64,000 nt of DNA from Bradyrhizobium tropiciagri (GTDB lineage: Bacteria > Pseudomonadota > Alphaproteobacteria > Rhizobiales > Xanthobacteraceae): the NCBI RefSeq assembly GCF_018130545.1, contig NZ_JAFCKF010000016.1, forward strand, positions 24,839 through 88,838. Direction: 5' to 3'. Both the position numbers and the translations under genes were made by a program. The notes under the pieces are model-generated. The model searched no databases, was not told the DNA's origin, and saw only the letters and a list, made by a program, of their open reading frames with translations. Positions 53,001 to 59,840 of the stretch are shown piece after piece; the first letter of the stretch is position 1; each line of letters starts with the position of its first letter.

Positions 53001-53293
53001 CTGAACACTGCCGTGATCTGCGAAAAGCCGTTGCGGGACAGCGAGCGCGTGCTCTCCAGTCCCGGCGCGCCCGCCAGCGCCGTTTCGATCGGGAAAGTGA
53101 TCTGCTTCTCGATCTCCGCCGGCGACAACGCTGGCGCCACGGTGTTGATCTGGACCTGCTTGTTGGTGATGTCGGGCACCGCGTCGATCGGCAGCTTGGT
53201 CAACGCCACGCCGCCGATGAACATCAGGATCGCCGCCAGCGTGACGACGACCCAGCGCCGCTGGATCGCGAGACCGATGATGCGCTCAATCAT
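50069..53293 (-). CDS. czcA: heavy-metal RND efflux pump, CzcA type
   Basis: The 1074-residue inner-membrane transporter has 12 helices and two large periplasmic loops. The HME-type helix-4 segment DFGLIVDGAVIITEN (about residues 415-429) carries the D-x-x-x-x-x-D and E that mark divalent-cation (Zn/Co/Cd/Ni) members rather than Cu/Ag ones. It works with the adaptor encoded just upstream (8-bp overlap). No outer-membrane CzcC gene follows in this window. Confidence 0.92.
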   Translation of the reverse strand: MIERIIGLAIQRRWVVVTLAAILMFIGGVALTKLPIDAVPDITNKQVQINTVAPALSPAEIEKQITFPIETALAGAPGLESTRSLSRNGFSQITAVFSESTDIYFARQQVGERLTEVRARLPQGIEPRIGPTSTGLGEIYMWTVHYSGEKVQTDGAPGLQSDGRFLTADGQVLRSEVEKDAYLRTVQDWIIKPQIKMVPGVAGVDSIGGYLKQYQVHPDAAKLIALGLTFADVAKAIESNNVSRGARYIERNGEGFVVRSGGRLENIEELGAVVVTTRGGVPVRIRDLATLSIGGETRTGSASENGREVVVGTALMLIGANSRTVSAAVDAKLRAITPSLPAGVKVETVLDRTQLVDATIGTVARNLSEGALLVIAVLFVLLGNFRAALITALVIPIAMLMTAIGMWQGRISANLMSLGALDFGLIVDGAVIITENSLRHLAEKQHALGRVLTRDERLTTVRASAVEMVQPSLYGQAIILLVYVPLLTFTGVEGKMFEPMALTVILALAAAFVLSLTLVPALIAIGITGRVQEKENWLVAALKRCYGPLLRRAVTTPVPVIAVAVVLFAAALFGFFRLGQEFIPSLDEKNIAMHALRIPSTALSQSQAMQLSVEKAVSRFPQVSFVFSKTGTAEVASDPMPPNASDTFIILKPRAQWPDPSLTKEQLIEEISKAVGRLPGNVYEFTQPIQMRFNELLAGVRGDIAVKVFGDEFEPMQKAANQIAAALRSVRGATDVKVEQASGLPVLEIKVDKAAIARRGLSVSEVQGVIGAAVGGQDAGVVYEGDRSFDIVVRLPESVRSDLEALSNLPVALPKATPSSPVQSLPLNRVAQFSFTEGPNQISRENGKRRIVVTANVRGRDLGSVVEEAQAKVAQSVQLPPGYWMTWGGQSENLAAARQRLALVVPACFAMIFLLLLAAMGSVRDALLVFSAVPLALTGGIAALWLRGMPFSISAAVGFIALSGVAVLNGLVMLSFVRQLREQGVPLREAIEQGALTRFRPVVMTALVASLGFVPMAFATGTGAEVQKPLATVVIGGLISATLLTLAVLPALYARYGHAGSAAQSERTAIQPAE

Positions 53294-54509
53294 GGCCGTG
53301 CTCCGCTTCGTACTTCTCGACTTCTGCTTTCAGGGTGAAGGTGTTTTGCACCGCGATGGTCTCGCCGGCGGCAAGGCCGGTGACGATCTCGATATCGTCG
53401 TCGTCCTCGCGGCCGGTGCGCACCGACCGCGCCTCGAAGCCGTCGGCATCGCGCACGAATACGGTCGGTGTTCCCTTGATGGTTTGGATCGCCTGCTTCG
53501 AGACCATCACGGCCGATGCCGCACCTGACAGCGGGACCTCCGCGGTGACGAAGGTGCCGGGCTTCCAGCGGTGGTCCTTGTTGGGCATGGTCGCGATCAC
53601 GCGGGCATTGCGGGTCTCGCGGTCGAGCAGAGGGCTGACGAAGATCACGCCGGCGCTGGCTTCGTCCTCGGTGCCGATGGCCCGGATTTTCACCGACACG
53701 CCTTCGCGGACTGCGTTGATGTCCTCAGGCGAAACCGCCAGGTCGACCCAGATGTCGTCGAGATTGACGATGACGTAGAGCTCGCTCTCCTGGCCCTCGC
53801 GCCCGATCAACCCGCCGAGATCGACACGCCGTTCGGACACCCGGCCGCTGATCGGCGCGCGCAGGAACTGGGTCCGCAGGCTCTCCGGTGGCTGGTTCGG
53901 CAGATCTGCGATCTCGCTTTCCGACAGGCCGAGCGCAAACAGCTTCTGGCGTGCGCCGTCGAGCTTGATCTGGGCGTCGTTCGCGCTCAGCCGCGTGCGC
54001 AGGAACTCGTTTTCCGAGACGATGCGAGTCTCGACCAGCGTCTTCTGCCTGGCATAGAGCGTCTGTTGCAGATCGTTGGTGAGCCGTGCGGCGAGGTATT
54101 CGCTCTTGGCGTCGGCGACCTCGCGGCTCTCGATCGCGGCGACGATCTCGCCTTTCTCGACGACGTCGCCGAGACGTTTGCGCAGTTCCGTGACGGTTGC
54201 GAGCACGCGCACCGAGACGCGGCCGATGTGATCAGCGTCGGGGATCAGCGATCCCGGCGCGAGGAAATGCCGCTTCAGCATTCCGCCGCCGGTTTGCGCG
54301 AGCGTGATGCCGGCTTCGCGAATCTGGTCTTCGCTCAGCTCGATATGTCCGGGCGCTTCATGCTTGGCCTCGGCCCTCGGTGGACTCTCGGACGCGGTCT
54401 CCTGCGTCGTGGCCGGGAACTTGACCGGCCAGCCGACGCCTCCGGCAGCGAGGAATACCAGTGCAATGCCGGCGGCGACGCCGGCGAAAAATAGAACAAC
54501 CCGTTTCAT
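53286..54509 (-). CDS. czcB: RND efflux periplasmic adaptor, CzcB type
   Basis: The 407-residue membrane-fusion protein has an N-terminal anchor (MKRVVLFFAGVAAGIALVFL), and lipoyl/hairpin segments VLATVTELRKRLGDVVEKGE and AAIESREVADAKSEYLAARL. A beta-barrel ends it. The start at 54509 is the ATG before the anchor. It overlaps czcA by 8 bases, so they are one unit. Bridges pump and outer-membrane channel. Confidence 0.9.
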   Translation of the reverse strand: MKRVVLFFAGVAAGIALVFLAAGGVGWPVKFPATTQETASESPPRAEAKHEAPGHIELSEDQIREAGITLAQTGGGMLKRHFLAPGSLIPDADHIGRVSVRVLATVTELRKRLGDVVEKGEIVAAIESREVADAKSEYLAARLTNDLQQTLYARQKTLVETRIVSENEFLRTRLSANDAQIKLDGARQKLFALGLSESEIADLPNQPPESLRTQFLRAPISGRVSERRVDLGGLIGREGQESELYVIVNLDDIWVDLAVSPEDINAVREGVSVKIRAIGTEDEASAGVIFVSPLLDRETRNARVIATMPNKDHRWKPGTFVTAEVPLSGAASAVMVSKQAIQTIKGTPTVFVRDADGFEARSVRTGREDDDDIEIVTGLAAGETIAVQNTFTLKAEVEKYEAEHGHD

Positions 54510-54622
54510 GTACGCCTCTCCGCAGCGCCGGCCGATGGCCATGCGCTGTCGCGACATCGATCTGTGCGGAAGCATGCGCGCTGCCCGATGGCAGCGACGC
54601 ACGGCCGGTCATGCCGACCGGA

Positions 54623-54991
54623 TCAGGCGCGGGGTGGTTTGAAGGGAGAGAGGCGCTCGGCCGATGCCGGCAGCTCGATGCTGCTGTCCGCATAGCTATG
54701 CGGCGCGTAGGCGATCGGGAATGCGGTTTCCTGCGGAGCGACCGAGGCGACGTGTGTCAGGCAGTGATCGCCATGCAATGAGGCCGGATGCGCGGGGGCT
54801 TTGCCGCCGGTGTCGTTGATCGACTGTGCGATCGCAAAGCCGGCGGCCGCATCGTCATCGCCGTCGGAAGTCCAGCCGTGGAAGAACGACAGCACGAGCG
54901 CAAGCGAGATCAATCCCGCAAGCAGGCTGCGCCAGCGGCGCGGTCCCGTTGCGTGAGAGGAAGATTGAATCATGCTGCGCGAAGCGGCCAT
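54623..54991 (-). CDS. small periplasmic protein before czcBA, CzcI-like position
   Basis: The 122-residue protein has a hydrophobic N-terminal segment (LLAGLISLALVLSFFHGW). An exported part follows with LHGDHCLTHVASV, ending rich in Ala/Pro. His and Cys in LHGDHCLTH could bind metal. It lies 113 bp before czcB on the same strand, where czc operons often carry a small regulatory periplasmic protein. Similarity to CzcI or DUF2946 proteins is a guess. Confidence 0.55.
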   Translation of the reverse strand: MAASRSMIQSSSHATGPRRWRSLLAGLISLALVLSFFHGWTSDGDDDAAAGFAIAQSINDTGGKAPAHPASLHGDHCLTHVASVAPQETAFPIAYAPHSYADSSIELPASAERLSPFKPPRA

Positions 54992-55065
54992 GGGGCCTAC
55001 TTAGCGCCGTGGCCGCGTGCATTCAAGTTCGCCGCCGCGACAGATTGGCCGTGGATACTATAACG

Positions 55066-55293
55066 TTACACGCTGTCGGCGGTTCGGCGCAGCAACCACC
55101 GGCGCGCCGCGACCACGGCCCAGATCGCCTCAACCAGGCCGAACGGCCAGGCGCCCTGCAGGAAACCGTAGGCCGAGCCCAGCGCGCAGGAGACCGCAAA
55201 GGCCAGAATGAACCAGGGGCTGCGATCTTCGGCCGCGTAGCAGACGAGCATCATGGTCACGGCGAACAATCCGAACAGCGTCAGTGCATCCAT
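55066..55293 (-). CDS. small two- or three-helix membrane protein
   Basis: A 75-residue protein starting MDALTLFGLFAVTMMLVCYA, with further helices SPWFILAFAVSCALGSAYGF and LVEAIWAVVAARRWLL. It lies between the czc unit and the divergent ArsI-like gene, upstream of the czc run on the same strand. The frame continues upstream antisense to the ArsI-like gene and is not used. Function unknown. Confidence 0.6.
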   Translation of the reverse strand: MDALTLFGLFAVTMMLVCYAAEDRSPWFILAFAVSCALGSAYGFLQGAWPFGLVEAIWAVVAARRWLLRRTADSV

Positions 55294-55386
55294 TCCGCAG
55301 CAGAACTCCCGTTTCAACAGTGTTGATATCTGAGCATGCTTGGGATGGAATATCCATCCGGCGTCGCCGCACGAAAGGGCTGCCCC

Positions 55387-55881
55387 ATGAAGCGCATGCA
55401 TGTTCACGTCGCCGTCAAGGACATCCCGCAATCGGTCGGCTTCTATTCGGCGCTGTTCGGGGCTGAACCTTCGGTCGTCAAATCCGACTATGCCAAATGG
55501 ATGCTCGACGATCCCCGCGTCAACTTCGCGATCTCGACACGCGGCCGCGAGCCGGGTCTCGATCATCTCGGCATCCAGGTGGAGAGCGCGGAAGAGCTCG
55601 GCGAGGTCTATGGGCGGCTGCGCAAGGCCGGCGGCGAGGTGATCGAGCAGGGCCAGACCGTGTGCTGCTATGCCAAGTCGGAGAAATCCTGGATCGACGA
55701 TCCCGCGGGGATCGCCTGGGAGACGTTTCACACGACGGGCGAGAGCATCGTCTATGGCGACGGCACCGGCGAGCGGACCGCACGCGTCGCGCACGAAAAG
55801 CAGGGCGAGAAACAGAGCGCGTGTTGCGCGCCGCAGCCGCAGGCGGCGCCGCCGGAGGCTTCGGCTTGCTGCAAGCCGTAA
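55387..55881 (+). CDS. ArsI/CadI-type VOC dioxygenase
   Basis: The 164-residue VOC-fold protein has metal ligands at H5 (MKRMHVHV), H60 (LDHLGI) and E112 (AWETFH). A vicinal Cys pair lies at C93-C94 in QTVCCYAKSEKSW, the layout of ArsI C-As lyase (H5, H62, E115, C96/C97) and CadI. The C-terminus adds CC at 146-147 and 161-162. ArsI cleaves methyl groups from trivalent organoarsenicals; cadmium-induced CadI is the close relative. No arsR, arsB or arsC gene is adjacent. Start 55387 has AAGGG upstream. Confidence 0.8.
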   Translation: MKRMHVHVAVKDIPQSVGFYSALFGAEPSVVKSDYAKWMLDDPRVNFAISTRGREPGLDHLGIQVESAEELGEVYGRLRKAGGEVIEQGQTVCCYAKSEKSWIDDPAGIAWETFHTTGESIVYGDGTGERTARVAHEKQGEKQSACCAPQPQAAPPEASACCKP

Positions 55882-56050
55882 GCTCGAGCGCTCGTGCACT
55901 CGAATGCCCAAGCGGACGAAGTTCATTCGGGTACACGTCACCCGGGCAGTCGTGATGTCGGCGCAACCGGCTACCGCTGTAAGCAAAGGCTTAATGCCTG
56001 CGACATAGTATCGCTCCGATCAAGGCCTTCCCGCTAACCGCCCGGTAACT

Positions 56051-56563
56051 ATGCGGCTCCTGCCAATCAAGGACCCTGAGCGGTCCTGGCGTCACATCAA
56101 GGCACAATGGAAGAAGGACGCTGAAGGCGTCGGAGAGGATTTTGCCACTTTCGGCGGCATCGCCGCCTTCGAGGCGTTGACAGCCAGGGAAGGCGACAGC
56201 CAGGGTCTGTATCACCTGACCGACGGAGAGCGGGTCCACGCGGTCTGCCAGGTCCGGCGCCTGTTGATGAGCCGATATACGGCGCCGGCGCTCAGCGCGC
56301 GCTTCGTCAATGTGTCCCCGATCTACGATCTCGGCCTCGCCGATACCGCCGATTACGCGCAGATGCTCGTGGCGCTGTTCTCCGGCGTCGTCTGGCTGTC
56401 GCGTGATGCGCTGTCAGCCAACCACATCCGCTTTCTCCTGAAGTCTCCGGGCGACTCGCAATTCTTCGCAGCACTCAAGGCCGTGACGCCGTTCTCGCCA
56501 TTCTCGAAATTCACCATCGAAGGCGCGCTGATCGAGTGCAGCCTGAAGCAGGCGGCGGCATAG
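56051..56563 (+). CDS. conserved protein, unknown function
   Basis: The 170-residue soluble protein (RLLPIKDPERSWRHIKAQWK; FATFGGIAAFEALTAREGD; YHLTDGERVHAVCQVRRLLM) has a mixed fold with a later segment VVWLSRDALSANHIRFLLKS. No signal peptide. It resembles hypothetical proteins of Bradyrhizobium. Single gene before the GGDEF-EAL gene. Confidence 0.65.
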   Translation: MRLLPIKDPERSWRHIKAQWKKDAEGVGEDFATFGGIAAFEALTAREGDSQGLYHLTDGERVHAVCQVRRLLMSRYTAPALSARFVNVSPIYDLGLADTADYAQMLVALFSGVVWLSRDALSANHIRFLLKSPGDSQFFAALKAVTPFSPFSKFTIEGALIECSLKQAAA

Positions 56564-56700
56564 ACTGTGGCAGTCGTCTCCTGACGATTGTCCCGCCGAT
56601 CGCGCTCGTGTGCGCATTCGCCTTAACCGTCCAATAACTGATTTTCCTAACGACCCCTTGGGTTGTGCTCGCGTAGAAGGGCACCCACAGGGGCAGGAAA

Positions 56701-59412
56701 ATGTCGGTCGTCCAAACGAACAGCGTGATGCCGGAACACCGGCGGCTGTCGATCACAGGTGTGTCGCGCGCCACGAGGATGAGTGCCGTTCAGTGGCTCG
56801 TCCTGAGCGCCGCGCTATTGGTGCTCGCGATCACGCTCGGCACCGGCTACCTCGCGCTGCAGTTTCGCGAACGCGCGCTGGAGGTGTCGGAGCGTGAGCT
56901 CAACAATACCGCGCTGTTGCTGTCGCGGCATTTCGACCAGCAGCTCAGCGATCTCCAGCATGTCCACGACGACATCCTGAATTATCTGCGGTCGGAGCAG
57001 GTCGATACCGCCGATCAGTTCGAGAAAAGCATGTCGCTGTTGAGCGCGCACGAGATGTTGCGCACCCGGCTGGCTGCGCTGCCGCATGTCGGCGGGCTCA
57101 ATCTGTTCAACGCCAAGGGATGGCTGATCAACTCGTCCGAGATGTGGCCGGTGCCGGACGTCAGCATCGCGGACCGCCGCTACTTCCAGGAGTTCACGTC
57201 CGGACGGCCGACATCGCCCGTCATCGTCGAGCCCGTGATGAGCAAGGTGACGGGCAACTGGACCACGGTCTTTGCCCGCAAGATCACCGGGCGCAACGGC
57301 GAGATCATCGGTTTTGCGAGCCGCGGCGTCGAGCCCAGCCATTTCGAGGATTTCGTGGCCTCGCTGGCGCTGAACGGCGACACCGTGATCTCGATGATCC
57401 ATCGCGATGGCACGATCATCGCGCGCTATCCGCAGGATGCGAGCGTGGTCGGTAGCAACATCACCGACCAGTCGCTGTTCCGGAAGATCATTGGCCTCGG
57501 CGGCAACACGTCCGGGCGCTTCATCGGCGCCGCCGGCGAGGAGAATGTCGGCGCGGTCCGGTCGCTGTCGCACTTTCCAATCCTGATCCTGGCTACCACG
57601 AAGACCTCCAGCGCGCTGGAGGACTGGCGCGCCCAGACCAAGCTGCAGTTCTGTGCCGCAGTGCTGGCGGTGCTGATCGTGATCATGATGGTCTTCCTGA
57701 TCGTGCGGCAGCTGCAGCGGCAGCACGATGCGGCGCAGCGGAGGCTGTCCGAAAAAAGCCAGCACCTCGACACCGCGATCAACACCATGACTCAGGGGCT
57801 GCTGCTGTTCGACGCCTCGGCGCGGCTCGTGATCTGCAACCAGCAATATATCGACATGTTCGGCCTGTCGCCCGACATCGTCAAACCCGGATGCCATCTG
57901 CGCGACCTGATCCTGCATCGCCAGGCGCTCGGCTCGTTCGTCGGTGATGTCGATGCCTACTGTGCCCGCTTTACCGATCCGAGGGGCGACCAGGTTCGGG
58001 ACGCCGTGATCATGACACCCGACGGCCGCAGCATCCGCCTGATCTACAAGCGCGCGCCGGACGGCGGCTGGGCCACCACGCTCGAGGACGTCACCGACGG
58101 GCGGCGTGCCCAGGCGCGGATCGAATATCTCGCGCATTACGATGCGCTGACCAATCTGCCGAACCGGACCCTATTCCAGCGCCACGCCGAAGAGCTGCTG
58201 CGCGAAGCAACGGTGCGCGAATTCGCGATCCACTACATCGATATCGACGAGTTCAAGCGGATCAACGATACGCTCGGCCATCCGATCGGTGACGAATTCC
58301 TGCGCCGCGTGGCCGAGAAGCTGCGGCAGTCGGTCGGGTCGAATGACTTCATCGCGCGGCTCGGCGGCGACGAGTTCGCGATCGTCCAGCACGACATCAC
58401 CTCGGACGACGACGTCAGCGATCTGGTGGCGCGCGTCTATCAGTCGTTGCGCACGCCGTTCGACTGCCTCGGCCATTGGCTGTCGAGCGATGCCAGCATC
58501 GGCATCGCGATCGCCCCGCGCCACGGCTCCGACCTGTTCGGCCTGCTCAAATGCGCCGACCTTGCCATGTACGCGGCCAAGGCCGCTGGTCGCAGGACCT
58601 ATCGCTTCTTCGATCCGGCGATGGAGAAGCAGGCCAATTTGCGCCGCGCGCTGGAGGCCGACCTGCGAACCGCGCTGGCCGAAGGCGGTTTCGAATTGCA
58701 CTACCAGCCGCTGGTCGACCTGCGCAGCGACGAGGTGACCGGCTGCGAGGCGCTGCTGCGCTGGCGCCATCCGGTGCGCGGCATGATCTCGCCGGCGGAC
58801 TTCATACCGGTCGCCGAGGAGACCGGATTGATCGAGGAGATCGGGCAGTGGGTGTTGCGCACCGCCTGCATCGAGGCGGCGGCCTGGCCCGCCCATGTGC
58901 GGCTTGCGGTCAACGTCTCGCCGATCCAGTTCAAGTCGGAGACGCTGGCGCTGAAGGTCGCCAATGCGCTGGCCGAGAGCGGGCTCGATCCGCGCCGGCT
59001 CGAACTCGAGATCACCGAGGCGGTGCTGATCGCCGATGACGATGCCGCGCTGGTCACGCTCGGACAGCTCCGTGCGCTCGGCGTCCACATCGCGCTCGAC
59101 GATTTCGGCACCGGGTACTCGTCGCTGCAATATCTGCAGCGCTTCCCGTTCGACAAGATCAAGATCGACCGCAGCTTCGTCAAGGAAGTGACCCGCAACT
59201 CGGGCTCGGCCTCGATCATCCGCGCAGTGGTCTCGATCGCTGCCGACCGCAACATGATCACGACCGCCGAGGGCGTCGAGACCGATCAGCAGCGCGACAC
59301 CGTGCAGATGCTCGGCTGCACCCAGATGCAGGGCTATCTGTTCAGCAGGCCGGTTCCCGCGCAGGACGTCCGCGCGCTGCTGGCCGAAGACAGCGTCGAG
59401 AATGCGGCTTGA
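56701..59412 (+). CDS. membrane GGDEF-EAL protein with extracytoplasmic sensor and PAS
   Basis: The 903-residue protein has an N-terminal helix (VLSAALLVLAITLGTGYLAL) and an extracytoplasmic sensor domain (about 55-300). A second helix follows (FCAAVLAVLIVIMMVFLIVR), then PAS (about 355-470), GGDEF (RLGGDEF at 553-559) and EAL (about 660-895, E683 in CEALLRW; DDFGTGYSSL). The I-site arginine is replaced (GSND for RxxD), so product inhibition is probably lost. It can make or break cyclic di-GMP; which dominates is unknown. Start 56701 follows AGGAAA. Confidence 0.92.
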   Translation: MSVVQTNSVMPEHRRLSITGVSRATRMSAVQWLVLSAALLVLAITLGTGYLALQFRERALEVSERELNNTALLLSRHFDQQLSDLQHVHDDILNYLRSEQVDTADQFEKSMSLLSAHEMLRTRLAALPHVGGLNLFNAKGWLINSSEMWPVPDVSIADRRYFQEFTSGRPTSPVIVEPVMSKVTGNWTTVFARKITGRNGEIIGFASRGVEPSHFEDFVASLALNGDTVISMIHRDGTIIARYPQDASVVGSNITDQSLFRKIIGLGGNTSGRFIGAAGEENVGAVRSLSHFPILILATTKTSSALEDWRAQTKLQFCAAVLAVLIVIMMVFLIVRQLQRQHDAAQRRLSEKSQHLDTAINTMTQGLLLFDASARLVICNQQYIDMFGLSPDIVKPGCHLRDLILHRQALGSFVGDVDAYCARFTDPRGDQVRDAVIMTPDGRSIRLIYKRAPDGGWATTLEDVTDGRRAQARIEYLAHYDALTNLPNRTLFQRHAEELLREATVREFAIHYIDIDEFKRINDTLGHPIGDEFLRRVAEKLRQSVGSNDFIARLGGDEFAIVQHDITSDDDVSDLVARVYQSLRTPFDCLGHWLSSDASIGIAIAPRHGSDLFGLLKCADLAMYAAKAAGRRTYRFFDPAMEKQANLRRALEADLRTALAEGGFELHYQPLVDLRSDEVTGCEALLRWRHPVRGMISPADFIPVAEETGLIEEIGQWVLRTACIEAAAWPAHVRLAVNVSPIQFKSETLALKVANALAESGLDPRRLELEITEAVLIADDDAALVTLGQLRALGVHIALDDFGTGYSSLQYLQRFPFDKIKIDRSFVKEVTRNSGSASIIRAVVSIAADRNMITTAEGVETDQQRDTVQMLGCTQMQGYLFSRPVPAQDVRALLAEDSVENAA

Positions 59413-59491
59413 ACGCCGTGTAACAGCCATATTTGTGAGGTTCGTTCCGCCGGCACCGCGTTCCCTTGGGGACTCAACCGGCAGGCGACCA

Positions 59492-59788
59492 ATGAAAACC
59501 GCAGCAATGTCCGCGGCCATGTTGCTGTTTGCCTCGTCCATGGCAAACGCAGAGAGTGGCCTTGCGTCCTACTATCACGGCATCGGCAAGCGCGGCGAGA
59601 TGACCTGCGCGCATCGCAAGCGGCCGTTCGGCAGCATGATCACGGTGTCCTATCGCGGTAAGTCGATCCAGTGCCGGGTCAACGACCGCGGCCCGTTCAT
59701 CCGCGGACGGATCATCGATGTCTCGACGACGGCAGCCCGCGCGCTCGGCATCCTGCAGCTCGGCGTCGCGCATGTGGTGATCGAGTAG
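59492..59788 (+). CDS. RlpA-like double-psi beta-barrel protein
   Basis: The 98-residue protein has a signal peptide (MLLFASSMANA) and one DPBB domain with GLASYYHGIGKRGEMTCAHR and VNDRGPFIRGRIIDVSTTAA, the RlpA signature (the Asp in VNDRGPF). RlpA is a septal lytic transglycosylase on denuded glycans. The SPOR domain is absent, so septum targeting by SPOR is not expected. 79 bp after the GGDEF-EAL gene. Confidence 0.85.
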   Translation: MKTAAMSAAMLLFASSMANAESGLASYYHGIGKRGEMTCAHRKRPFGSMITVSYRGKSIQCRVNDRGPFIRGRIIDVSTTAARALGILQLGVAHVVIE

Positions 59789-59840
59789 GGCGCAGCGGAC
59801 CCGCGCGCTATCAAACCTTGGGACATCAGGACTTGGGATA

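Noticed and set aside
50669-53338. 889-codon open frame on the plus strand opposite czcA
   Set aside because: Antisense to a clearly conserved RND pump in high-GC DNA; composition is Arg/Asp/His-rich without domain motifs.
58171-59541. 456-codon minus-strand frame opposite the GGDEF-EAL gene
   Set aside because: Shadow of a conserved gene.
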